Positions 1 to 9,545 of a stretch of 64,000 nucleotides of DNA are shown piece after piece (the first letter of the stretch is position 1; each line of letters opens with the position of its first letter). A model generated the notes under the pieces. That model was not told the DNA's origin. It saw only the letters and a program-made list of their open reading frames with translations, and searched no databases. Made by a program: the position numbers and the translations under genes. The stretch covers positions 9,238,001 through 9,302,000 of the forward strand of contig QCXZ01000001.1 in the NCBI GenBank assembly GCA_025024175.1, written 5' to 3'. The stretch is from Rhyzopertha dominica. Lineage: Eukaryota; Arthropoda; Insecta; Coleoptera; Bostrichidae.

Positions 1-254
1 GTTTTATAATTCTAAAATTTCCTCTAGCTCTAGACGTAATACACTTTACCTCTAGAAAGTAGACGAAGAGGTATGTCAAATACACCAAAACCATCAAAAT
101 TGTAAATTTGTGACACTACACAATTGACCTGAGATATACAGATATGTGCTTTGCCTTTAGTGTCTTTCATTATATGTCCATAAGCAAATAAAATATACCG
201 GTTTCTAAGCATTTTTCGAAAGACTGTGCAAAACGCAAATTAATTCCCAAATGC

Positions 255-800
255 TTGAACACTGATGTGATAATGTTAAGAAAAATGTGCCAACCTTTTG
301 AAGATTCCTTAAACTTTTTGGATGGCATTGTCACTGATCAAAACATGAATTTATGTCCAGACACTAAAGAACAATGTCAAAAGCATTCTGCTTTTCCGCG
401 ACCGAAAAATTTTCGTGTACAAAAGTCGGCTGCGACAAAGGTGGGACAATTCTATTAGATTTCTTGGAACCAGATAGAATTGCCACAGGAGCATACCATA
501 GTGAGTTGCTAATTAAATTACGCCAAGGAAGTCTGGAAAAACAATTGGAAAAATAGCCAAAGGCGTGTTCAACTTGCGAGGTAACGCAAAAAATTGATAA
601 AATTGGTTTTGAATTGATTGGCCACACGCCCTATTTTACTGATGTAGCACTGTCTGGCAATTATTTATTCCCAAAGCTCAAAAAAAGCATTTGTAAGGTA
701 AGATATTTTCGACAAATAATCATATAAACATAATGTGCCGTCGAGGAGTGGTTTGCCAAACGTCTTAAAGAAAATTATGTTAAGTACATTAAATTTTGTT
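255..800 (+). mobile_element. Decayed mariner-type transposase (C-terminal two thirds)
   Basis: This is a relic of a mariner (Tc1/mariner superfamily, DD34D) transposase, which cuts and pastes its own element at TA sites. The reading starts in one frame (PDTKEQ, then RPKNFRVQKSA, about 355-420). It shifts near 430 into a second frame with GTILLDFLEP, a stop at 554-556, then IGFELIGHTPYF, NYLFPKLKK and, near 737-790, AVEEWFAK. These blocks follow mariner order: the SPRPKKFRVQKSAGK region, the FLEP region, then the HPPYSPDLAPSDYxLFP region. All three catalytic aspartates appear lost: the GDETW site reads DQNMN, the HxDNAR block is not recognisable, and the SDY site reads SGN. Terminal inverted repeats were not found. 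It is certainly inactive. Confidence 0.8.
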
Positions 801-1960
801 TAAAAAAAATCAGTATGTCCATGCATAGGCGTCGCCAATTAATGCAACAACGTATTTCTGCTCCAGCCACGAAACATTTGAAGCTGTAGACGTATTCAGG
901 TCTTCATGCAACATCCCGTCGAGTGCCCTCCAAGACGAATCACTTCCCAACATGCAAACCCTCGAAATAATTCACGACGACACACGGTCCTGATCGAAGA
1001 TGACTGTTTGAGTCGCCGGCACCCCGGGCATCCCCCCTCGCGTGGTGGGCCCCCGCGGTGAGATTAATTACCGCGGAGCTTTAATTGTACGGCGCGCTCG
1101 CTAATGGATTCCCCTGTCCCGTCCTGTGAAGACGATGCCGCCGGCTGCGGGTCCCCCTGGACGTTCTTAAAACGCCTCGGACGTCGTGTGAGTCCATTAG
1201 GGGCGCGGCGGTTTTTGCGGGAAACTCGGGAATTAAAAGCGGAAAGGGGTTGGGGTTGAACGATCGAGAAAGATGGCTGGTAGAAAGGTTACCCAAAATA
1301 CGAAGACATGTTGGACAAGAAACGATAGATTAATTTTCTAAAATTTCGTATTCAGTGCAGTAACGACATTTAGCTGGTTAGAGGGATGGGTGATGAATTG
1401 GGCTTGCTAAATTGATGACAATGTAAATAGTTGACTATTTACGAAGATCTTGTGATATTACCGTTTAAAAATGGACTCCTTTTATAGGTAAAATGTTTTT
1501 CGCAAGATCCAAGATGATACCAGACTCTCTATCAGCTCAAAAATTTAAAATAACAGCTGGGAATACATTACGTTTCCTTCATTTCGTTACAAGATGTAAC
1601 GGGTCGAATTAGTAATCTTTAGTTTCTGTTTATTTCGCAGTTTCCATAATTTATGAGTTGGCGCATATATTCAATTCTGTGGTATAACGTTTTTACGAGT
1701 TTTGTGGATTTCGAGAGGTTAGCGGGGGTTTTTCAAAATTTTGTTTGCACTTTGACAGGTCATTAGTAGCGAAAAATATTCTTCGGAATATAAGCCTGCA
1801 TTGGGGATTAGTTTCGCTAAACTGTGTAATTATAAGTGGTTGAAGTGTACCTTTGGTTTATCTTTACCTCGACTTTACCCATTTTCGGTGCTGACCGGAT
1901 TAAAGCCAGTTCGTCGCCACCTGCAAGTGACCACTCTTTAGATAAGCCGTTTACCACCTA
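801..1960. other. Non-coding stretch with a G+C-rich island (about 890-1270)
   Basis: No gene is supported here. The part from about 890 to 1270 is strongly G+C-rich compared with its flanks and includes TAATTA words (near 1064). A minus-strand frame at 1081-1296 is open, but its arginine/proline-rich translation looks like a by-product of composition. The rest, 1270-1960, is ordinary A+T-rich DNA. The island resembles the other G+C-rich, frame-free islands of the window and may be regulatory; that is inference. Confidence 0.4.
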
Positions 1961-2945
1961 CGTAAGTCTAATAACAGGCAATATCTAACTTCTTTGTGTT
2001 ATTCAAATGATATTGTAGGGCTGCATCCGCCAGGGATAAGTGTGCAGGAATTTCATTCGTTAACCGGACTAAGGGTTCCACTGCACCAACGGAATAAGGT
2101 CAGATCTCTCCATATATTTTCCGAATACCGACGGATCAACGCCACCACCACCCGGCCTGCTTTTCTGCAAGAAACCAATACGTGTTGTCGTGTCTGCCGT
2201 GCTGCTTGTGCCGCAGAAACTGATACCGCCTTAACTATCTTTCACAAAGTCGATTTTATATTTTTGGATTGCTAAAGATACCTTTTACGAAATTTCTTCC
2301 TCATTGTAAAGTCACTCTAGATAAGTATCGGCACTGCCACGTTTAGAGATCGAAGTAGCGATACGGTGTTCCATAACCTTCTTTTGGGTAAACCATGAAT
2401 AGTACTCACGATAAGGTACTTGTAATACTAATAAATAAAACTATTCGCCGTGTAAATAGTGTTATACGCTGCTGTCGTCCGCTGGTGCGCATCCGCGATC
2501 GGTTCCGAATTTCCTATATTTGTGCCTTCGCTTAACTAAATACTTACCTCTAACTTATCGAATGTAATTCGTTCGTCTAGCGTGTCACATACCTACCACT
2601 AGTGTTATGCTATATTTATCTTAGAGTTAACTCCTATTACTAAATTGTGCCTTTTGATCTAAAATTTCCTATTAATTGTTAGTAATCAATATCATTATTA
2701 AACTCTTGAACAGTAACAGCCGCATTTGTCTTTCCTTCTTATCATTTCTACAATATCTACCTACAGGAACGTAGCGCGGAGTGTAGTATCCGTTTTGAAT
2801 CCGGAGGATAGGTCACTCAACGCGCATCAAGATTCTGGCGCCCTCAGCACAACTTTTGTAATTCACGTTTGCTTAACCCCACGACGTCGAGCGCACTTGC
2901 CCACCTTCTCCCGTCATGTTTCTTATTGTTGGTGACAGAGATTAT
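1961..2945 (+). repeat. Possible LTR-retrotransposon LTR and leader remnant
   Basis: This stretch is unlike the flanking A+T-rich DNA: it is C-rich and lacks repeats, and around 2836-2843 it has TGGCGCCC, a word typical of retroviral and Gypsy-type primer-binding sites directly downstream of an LTR. Short frames at 1994-2275 and 2726-2935 cross it but match nothing I recognise. I could not define the TG...CA ends, a second LTR or a target duplication. An LTR plus leader is only a suggestion. Confidence 0.25.
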
Positions 2946-3690
2946 AAGGGTTTTATAGTTGCAAGCAACAGTCTATGAAACTCATTATATGAACAGCCGA
3001 TTACCGCTCACAATGGTTTACAAGTATTACCTGAGGCTGTCGTAAATAACAGACGGGTTCGGCACGTTCCACTGTTTTGCAGCGGAGTGGACCCTATCCA
3101 AAAATTGTGTTTAGGCTGTTTTTGAATTTTTTTCCGTATACATAAATCAATGAGCATTATTTGGTATTATTATTTGAACTACAAATATTTCTAATCTAAT
3201 AGCTTTTAATGTTTGACTAAATCGTATTCTTTCCTAATTTAATGAGCAGTATCTGTTTTTGTAACCATGAATGGTAAACATTCCAATTTCAATGCGGCAG
3301 CCCATACTTTCTAATTTTTTATCGCGGTGTGCAATCGTCCTCTGCCCTGTTTCTTCACAGGTTAAAATTTTCTTTTGATCCGGAGGGTCATAAACGTAGT
3401 TTCTACCTGTATATTTTTTTTGGAAATAAGAAGAAATCGGAACTATTCTACTCCTACTATAAACGGAATTGAAAGCATATGTGCTTGCTTATATTTTTAA
3501 GTTTTACAGCATATATGCTTACATTTAGTCACTAATTAAGAGGCGTTTGTGACAAATACATTTCGTAGGGTAACTGGTCAAACACATTATTGCTGATTTT
3601 AAACCGTAGGGCAACTGAGTACCTCCGAAACAATTAAATATGTGCATTCTTATCACTAAGATCTATCGCGGCATATACCTGAGTGCTTAA
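2946..3690. other. Non-coding A+T-rich stretch
   Basis: No gene, RNA or defined repeat was recognised. A minus-strand stretch near 3250-3420 translates without stops for about 55 residues but has no family resemblance that I can name. Confidence 0.4.
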
Positions 3691-4319
3691 TCGACTGCTC
3701 CCAGCATACCCAGCAAAAGTATCTTAAAGCCATTGGCTTTTCAATGAAAAAGGTGGAAAAAAAGCAATGCTTGATGGAAACTGGCGATACGATTATTTAA
3801 AATCTATAAAAATTTATAGGCAGGAAAATCGTCCCATATTTTTCCTCGACGAAACATGGTACAATACCCATGATACAATAAAAAAAAGGATGGGTTGATG
3901 ACTCAGGGAAGTGCAGCGTCAATATTCCGGCGTCAAAAGGAAAAAGAATAACGATTCTACACGCGAGGTGAAAATGGGTTCGTTCCTGGAGCCCTGTATC
4001 TTGTATGTAAAAGAAGTTAAAAGAAACAAGCGCCGATTATCATTCTGATATGAATGCGGAAGTGTTTGAAAATTGGTTCAAAAACATTTTATTGCTCAAA
4101 CTGCCACCAAACGCTATTTACCATTCAGAGCAACTGGATAAAATTCCAAATACAACAAATAATAAGGCAACCATTCAAGAGTTTTTAAGAAAAGAAGATT
4201 TATATTTTGAAGAGGACTACACTACTAATTTGTATGTTTTTATATTAAATTTGTATAAATTCGTTATGACATGCGAAGGCTTGTATTTTATACATCGGAA
4301 AAGTGAAACCCAATAAAGT
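3690..4319 (+). mobile_element. Decayed DDE_3 (Tc1/IS630-like) transposase, copy 1
   Basis: A relic of the DDE_3 superfamily transposases that are abundant in beetle and other insect genomes. Blocks appear in order but in shifting frames: KYLKAIGFSMKK (3718-3750), IYRQENRPIFFLDETWYN (3815-3870, with the first catalytic D in FLDETW intact), then a glycine/lysine core (GKRITILHA), then MNAEVFENWFK (4050-4080) and LPPNAIYHSEQLDKIP (about 4100-4150). Family members read roughly SVIVMDNAPYHS where this copy reads NAIYHS, so the segment with the second catalytic aspartate has been deleted. The C-terminal third with the last acidic residue is absent; after about 4215 the frame runs into unrelated A+T-rich sequence and stops at 4316. 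A second copy of the family lies at 31931-32934. Confidence 0.8.
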
Positions 4320-4998
4320 ATTACATAAAAATAGATCGCGGGTCGCGCCAATTAGCATCAGGTCTACATTAAATAAAATTTGTTATAAAAGCTTCTATGT
4401 TTTGTTGATTGATAAATTATCACAACTAACAAATTTCAAAAATTTATAGTGGAAAAGTTAAAATTTTAGCTAACAATATTTTTTTAATACGGCCCATTTA
4501 GTAACTTTGAAGCGTGCCACTAATTCCAATAGTTTAGGACGGCCGACCAGCAAAACCCTCTGCATAAGTCAGTCTCATAGATCGTTGCTTGATACTTTAA
4601 TTCCATAATATTTGAGGCAAGAGGAACTGATTTTGAGTGCGTGCGATCTCGCCCAATCCGCGATATCAATTGTCCGCGTCAATTATCACGATTGTTGTAT
4701 TGTGCTTGAGGTTGTTTTATACAATTAATTTATCAAATATCCCCATAAAAAATTTAAAGAACGTGATGCCTTTTTTATGCACAGTACAAAACCAGCGTGT
4801 CGAGCAAGATGCACTATCTGTAGTCCGTGTCCTGCCACTGCAGTCGGATGAGTGGGGTGGTTCCAATGTTGATTGGTGATTTTAAATCCAGAGTTAGATT
4901 ATTAATTGAGTAGATGTCGTGTTAGTAATGTTAGTAGATAATGATATATTGGTATGTGATTTTGTGGGTACATCTGACATTTTGATGAAAAATATCTT
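4320..4998. other. Non-coding A+T-rich stretch
   Basis: No feature recognised. An 80-codon frame at 4637-4879 has no family resemblance and a composition expected of chance. Confidence 0.4.
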
Positions 4999-4999
4999 T

Positions 5000-5070
5000 G
5001 CTCTCAACAAGATTCGAACCCGAGTCCCTTAGTATACACTCAGACGCGCTAACCGCTGCGCAATGAGAGA
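5000..5070 (-). pseudogene. tRNA-like sequence (tRNA pseudogene or tRNA-derived SINE head)
   Basis: Read on the minus strand, the 71 bases have a tRNA layout. The 5' acceptor TCTCTCA (5070-5064) pairs at six of seven positions with TGAGAGC (5006-5000). The D arm is a perfect GCGC/GCGC stem around AGCGGTTA. The B-box core GGTTCGAATC lies at 5020-5011. The anticodon arm (about 5044-5028) does not form a five-base-pair stem, and the T stem is weak with G-T pairs. A working tRNA is therefore unlikely. It may be a decayed tRNA gene or the RNA polymerase III promoter head of a SINE; no SINE body or A-rich tail was defined. Confidence 0.5.
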
Positions 5071-5329
5071 CACTGGCACATTTTTAAAAATCTAATTAGT
5101 CAAAATCAATGTAAAATTGTAAATTCCAAAATTTTTACTTTTGGTCTCTAATGCCGACATGAAACGTCGTCCAGGAACCTCAAAATGTCTTATGGTTACC
5201 CAGATACCCCCGAAAGTTCTGGACGGCATGTACATTTTGTTTTTGGTTGTATGACTGCAAGGGAAATAAGAAAAGGTGACAAAGTCTATGTTCCCGAAGC
5301 TTTTTTATTTTGACCTTACAGAATTCTGC

Positions 5330-5975
5330 AATGCTTCACGCGTTCCCATGACAACAAAGCTGCCGCGCCCGTTAGCCAATTTAAAAAGCGGGTCAAAGGA
5401 GGAATACCTCCGCATACAGCGTTTTTACGTGCAGAACGCTCTGTATGAATAATACCTGCGCAACAAATGACGAGGAAAGTATGAAAGGGCTCATTTTAAC
5501 ATCCTCTTTGTCGAAAGTGTTGACGTAATTCAGACTATTAATTTTTTACCGCCTTATTTTTCCGGTCGACAAAGAAATTGTATTAATCCCATTAAAATTC
5601 GCCGTGGCAGGTGCACAATCACGGTAGCCGTGTACCGCGGACAAAGCATTTAATTTTTAGCCGTGACATCTATATCCCTTTGAAATAAAATAAAGGCGCG
5701 TCCGCACAATGGCCGGTCGCTGCGTCCTTTAATGATACTCTCATTGTTATTTAGATCGGAGCGTCTACTAAAATAAACCGGGTTATTTATTGCCGGAGAT
5801 CCAGATGACGATTTGACCACCCCGAATGGGCATATAAAAATTCATAGTGATTTCATCTTGTCTCGTTGAAAAATAGGCCCGCTTTCATATGAGAATTAAT
5901 CTTATCACGCTCCGCAGCTGCCCATTTTTAGCATTCGTGAATATCATAAATATAATCTGTTTATGAAACTTGCAA
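5330..5975. other. G+C-richer non-coding island
   Basis: About 650 bases of mixed G+C-rich and TAAT-containing sequence without a usable reading frame in either direction. It has short CG-containing words (for example GCCGCGCCC near 5361), AATTAAT-like words and ATTTA stretches. It looks like the other islands of the window and may be a conserved regulatory block; this is inference from composition only. Confidence 0.35.
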
Positions 5976-6066
5976 ATGAGAGAAACAGATAGCTAGCTGA
6001 CAGATTTGAACTGCCGAATTCGACATAGTAGGATACTGGTTTGTCAATATTTATAGAAATTCGCAG

Positions 6067-6483
6067 TTAAGGTGGACGAAGCACAAACTTCACCTGCCAA
6101 TAATTCCCAGTCGATTCTTCCCAGCTTCGACTGCATATGATCGGTTTCTCCTGAATAATCAACATTAATCCACCATGAAAATCGTGGACTGTAGGACACG
6201 AAATATCCATCGTTGAATGCAAGCTTTCAAACGAACCGTCTTTCGTACTGGTAGATGATTCCGGGTTAGTTGGCCCAGGTCGTGGCGACTTCTTTTTCGC
6301 TGACGTTTCTCCCACTGCTGTGGTAAGCATCTTCAGGGCCGAATTCATCGTGCACGTAATTGTCTCCCAAAGAATATAAACTGACTCTCGGGCGTCCACC
6401 GCTGAGTATCTACGTGGTCGTCCGTATTTATCAATTTTCAGCAAATTGTGTGAGACCTTCCAACTCACATCTGGACGAGACAC
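6067..6483 (-). CDS. Unrecognised 138-codon open frame, probably transposon-derived
   Basis: An open minus-strand frame of 138 codons with a balanced, protein-like composition (W, C, H and P present) in a region of moderate G+C. The middle is proline/serine/threonine-rich with a basic patch (AKKKSPRPGPTNPESSTS) and would be a linker in a gag-like or DNA-binding protein. No domain was identified. On the minus strand it lies downstream of the lysine/glutamate-rich relics at 6830-7330, so it may belong to the same composite repeat. No TATA box, Kozak context or splice sites were seen that would make it a host gene. Confidence 0.3.
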   Translation of the reverse strand: MSRPDVSWKVSHNLLKIDKYGRPRRYSAVDARESVYILWETITCTMNSALKMLTTAVGETSAKKKSPRPGPTNPESSTSTKDGSFESLHSTMDISCPTVHDFHGGLMLIIQEKPIICSRSWEESTGNYWQVKFVLRPP

Positions 6484-6527
6484 TGGACTAACTTCAGAAG
6501 AAGTTGAAAATATCCTGAAACTATGAT

Positions 6528-6552
6528 AAAATATTGATTGATTGATTGAACC
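6528..6552 (+). repeat. Short (ATTG)n tract after a shared LINE-tail-like block
   Basis: CTGAAACTATGATAAAATAT is followed by ATTG repeated several times. The same 20-base block recurs near 8689-8708. Short microsatellites of this type end several insect LINE families, so both sites may be 3' tails of one family. The coding part of that LINE is not recognisable upstream. Confidence 0.35.
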
Positions 6553-7330
6553 AGCGTACGGTAGGCATTTCTGCCGCTCCCGGATATACCGCCGGGCCGG
6601 CTACGTCTACGCTGGGTTGGAGGGGTTACACGCTTATTGCTAGTGGGCTCCCACGTAGCGCATGTTACAGGAGTTTGGGGACTGGAACGGGGAGGTTTTT
6701 AGGGCATCCAACCAGCGATACTTTTTTATTAGCATCCGTGTTGGATGTTAGCTTAATTCGACTGCATTGTTCTTGTTCTTCCTCGGACGAGCTGCTGCCT
6801 GAGATTGTTTACAACTTTAGGACTTGCTTATTTATTGTTTTCTAATCTTTTGCGATTTCTGACCATTGTTTTTTTCTTCAGTTACGTTTGATTTTGCTAT
6901 GATTCTCTCCACCGTTGTTGGTTTTTTACTCTTTTCTGTTGCTATCGATATGATTTCTTCTCTTTCTCTGACTTTTGGTTGTGGTTTTTGAATAGTTTCT
7001 TCCAGGATCGCGCTGAGCATATGGTTCGTCTGTGATTTGTAGTTTTTCTTCCTATTTGTCTTACAAGATGTTTGTGTTGCGGTTGGTAATGTTCTCAATG
7101 TATATTTGGTAGTTTCGGTCTTGCTGGATTTTTTCCACGATTACGTGATTTCTTGTATATACACTTGTCTAGATACACGGAACTACTTCACTGTAATGAT
7201 AATCACAATAACAATGTAGGTAAACGCAAGAACGTAGCACTAGAACACTATGAACTTAAAATCTTAGAATTTAAAATAATCGTTTGATTCCTGTTTATGT
7301 TGCCGCTTCTTGATGGTAGGTCGATACTTT
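6553..7330 (-). mobile_element. Diverged repeat copy A, with lysine/glutamate-rich ORF1-like frame
   Basis: On the minus strand this looks like the 5' part of a retroelement. A leader (7330-7100) is followed by a lysine/glutamate/threonine-rich frame (7098-6832, 88 codons, for example KPQPKVREREEIISIATEK) and then, frame-shifted, a serine/glutamate run (SGSSSSEEEQEQ, about 6795-6760). Charged low-complexity N-termini of this kind are common in LINE ORF1 or gag proteins, but no zinc knuckle or RT was found. The leader (about 7128-7270) recurs as a diverged copy at 7684-7812. The G+C-rich piece 6560-6720 is of unknown origin. Confidence 0.35.
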
Positions 7331-7880
7331 GATTGATTTAGTATGCGCTTATCCATTCGCTTGTTGGGTCTCTAGATGGGATGATATTACTCCACCGGGA
7401 AGTTTCTCGTCTTGTGTATTAGTTTCTTTTCTTTCCTATACATTGGAGCTTCTTTTAGACTATCCCAAATATTTTGTGGCTGGACTTCTTTCCGTGTTTT
7501 CCTGGTTTCTGTACAGTGCTTTCTTACTTACTGCTTCTTTCTGTTCTTGTCACTATAATTTCTTCTTCCAGCTTTTCTTCTTATTTTTCTTGGGTGGCTT
7601 TTGTCTTCTTGTTGGGTAGTGTTCTCCCCGTACCTTTGGTGACTCAATGTGCTTCGAGGGCGGTTGCCGTCTCCCGAGATTTTCTGTGCCACAATTGTGT
7701 GATTCCTTGTATATACTTTTTTTTAGACGCTCGGAACTACATCACTGTTACAACACCAACAATATCTACATTACAGGAACGTAACACTAGAACACAATAT
7801 GAAGAGATCTAAGAGTTGATAGCAATTATTTGGTGTGTCGCCGATCGTGAGCTAAACACAAGCTGTATTAATATTTGGGC
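7331..7880 (-). mobile_element. Diverged repeat copy B, duplicated about 550 bp from copy A
   Basis: A second, older-looking copy of the preceding unit. The shared leader runs over 7684-7812, with matching blocks such as GATTCCTTGTATATAC and AACACTAGAACACAATATGA written on the plus strand. The following minus-strand part (7640-7330) is again lysine/glutamine/glutamate-rich but broken by stops. The plus-strand frames at 7329-7619 and 7474-7812 read as Phe/Leu/Ser-rich hydrophobic peptides; they are the reverse complement of the A-rich coding strand and should not be taken for membrane proteins. Confidence 0.35.
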
Positions 7881-9030
7881 TTATATACGTTGCCAGTATA
7901 TTCCCCTTTCCTTATACATTTATCTTGTTTTCTTTCGTTGATTCGTTGTTACTGTAAGAGATTTCTTGTTTGTTTTTTCTGAAAGAACGCCTGAAAAGAC
8001 TAAAGTAGTTTTTATTATTTTGCTGGTTAGTTGTTCGTTCTATTTGTTCCTACTACGGTATGTATTTGTTTTTTAAGCTTCCTTAATGCTATGTGAGTTT
8101 TCTAGATATCGTTATCGTGCTTGAAAAAAGTCGATACAATTACATTTTGACCTATTTTTGAACATGCCCATTTCTCTGCGTGTTGCCCTCTTAAACATAA
8201 ACAACTTGCTATCTCCGGTCCAGGCTATTTCCCAGAATCGGAGCCTTTTTGCCGTCTTTAAACCTGTTAAGGGTCTGCTATTTGCCCTCCGACACCGTAA
8301 GAGGCAAAATTTTGTATGATGCTGCTACATTTATTCTAAGGGAAAAAAAGACATATCTGATATTGAATTTGGGAAATTGTTATTGTGTATGAAACAAATT
8401 ATGTTCCTGTTATATGCAGTTGTACTAAAACTTAGCTGCTTATCAAAACACCAGCTAATGTTGGCGTGATCGGCGTTGAATTCCTCTACTCTCCTTTCTT
8501 GCTGGCCAGTCCAACAAACGACACACGCCACATACGTACACCCAATCGCCATTCACTTTTATTTAATGTGTGCCGATTGTAGTCTTTTTTAATCACAAAT
8601 TAAAACAAACACTCAGATCTTAGGTAATCACTTCATAGCGCTCAAAAACACGTCCTCTCGGGTCTAATCCCACCACTCGAGTCCTCTTCTGAAACTATGA
8701 TAAAATATGATACCAAAACTTTGCTTCTGATTATCTGATGTCGGTTTCTTCAGGAAACATAATAAAGTGTTATAACTAAGGAATGAAATAAATAATTTTT
8801 TTGTGCCGAATGCAGCCGAAGGCATCCAATTAGTAGAAAACATTATTCTCAATTCCATTAAAGCCGATTCAGTGTTCTTTTCGAAAGCTTATCTCATGAA
8901 AATATGATTACGATAATAAATAATACAACTCTTTCTACAAAATCTTGAAAAATATAAGAAGTAGAAAATGAATTATTCTACTCGCTTGTAGAGCCAGGTT
9001 TGTAAACATAAGCCGTAAAGGAGATCATGC
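7881..9030. other. Non-coding stretch, nothing recognised
   Basis: Mostly A+T-rich sequence without a supported gene. A 20-base block shared with the (ATTG)n site at 6528 occurs at about 8689-8708. Frames at 8331-8552 and 8664-8858 on the minus strand have no resemblance to known proteins. Confidence 0.35.
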
Positions 9031-9031
9031 T

Positions 9032-9086
9032 TGTTTTAAAATTTTGTGGCATTTTATATGGTAGGCTAGATACATATCAATATTTC
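9032..9086 (+). repeat. Dispersed repeat, mate of 21424-21477
   Basis: About 55 bases (core TTTTATATGGTAGG followed by AGATACATATCAATATT) recur at 21424-21477 with a handful of substitutions. The mate lies just outside the N-terminal end of the hAT transposase relic, so this may be a terminal part of that hAT family or a MITE derived from it. No target duplication was defined. Confidence 0.5.
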
Positions 9087-9169
9087 CTAATATCCGTTAT
9101 GATACAAAAGAAATAATAAGGCAGATTCAATTATTTAAGAACTAACAAATATTCCAAAATCCTCAGCCA

Positions 9170-9545
9170 GCCCGGTTGAAACAGAACTGATTTCTTCAAT
9201 TTCGAACCCAGTGACCCAAACTCTCCACCGCCAGACAGCGCGACACCGTAATCCCGAATGTACCCGGACTAATCTAGATCCACACAGCGATAATTATGCT
9301 GTTAATGGCAGAATTTGAAATTACTTTCCAACTTTCTGGATGCTCGCAAAATACTTTCAGTTACGGATCGCCGCCGGTCGCGAATATGCAAATGGCTGCC
9401 TGCCGCCCTGAAAAGTACAATTTCCCGGGCCGTTATTGAAAATGATTACGGCTTAATTAGCGGGGGATGCACCGAACTTCGCTAGTTACCGAAGAGCAGT
9501 TCCGATGTAATCTGCTTTGTCAGAGTCAACTCGGTTTACCTACCA
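9170..9545. other. G+C-richer non-coding island
   Basis: Compact region with CCGCC and CGCG words, AATTAGCGGGGGATGC-like mixed composition and no reading frame. It may be conserved regulatory DNA, by the same reasoning as for the other islands. Confidence 0.35.

Noticed and set aside
364..627. 87-codon minus-strand frame
   Set aside because: Antisense shadow of the mariner transposase relic on the plus strand.
7329..7812. Two Phe/Leu/Ser-rich plus-strand frames resembling membrane proteins
   Set aside because: They are the complement of an A-rich, charged minus-strand coding-like repeat (copy B).
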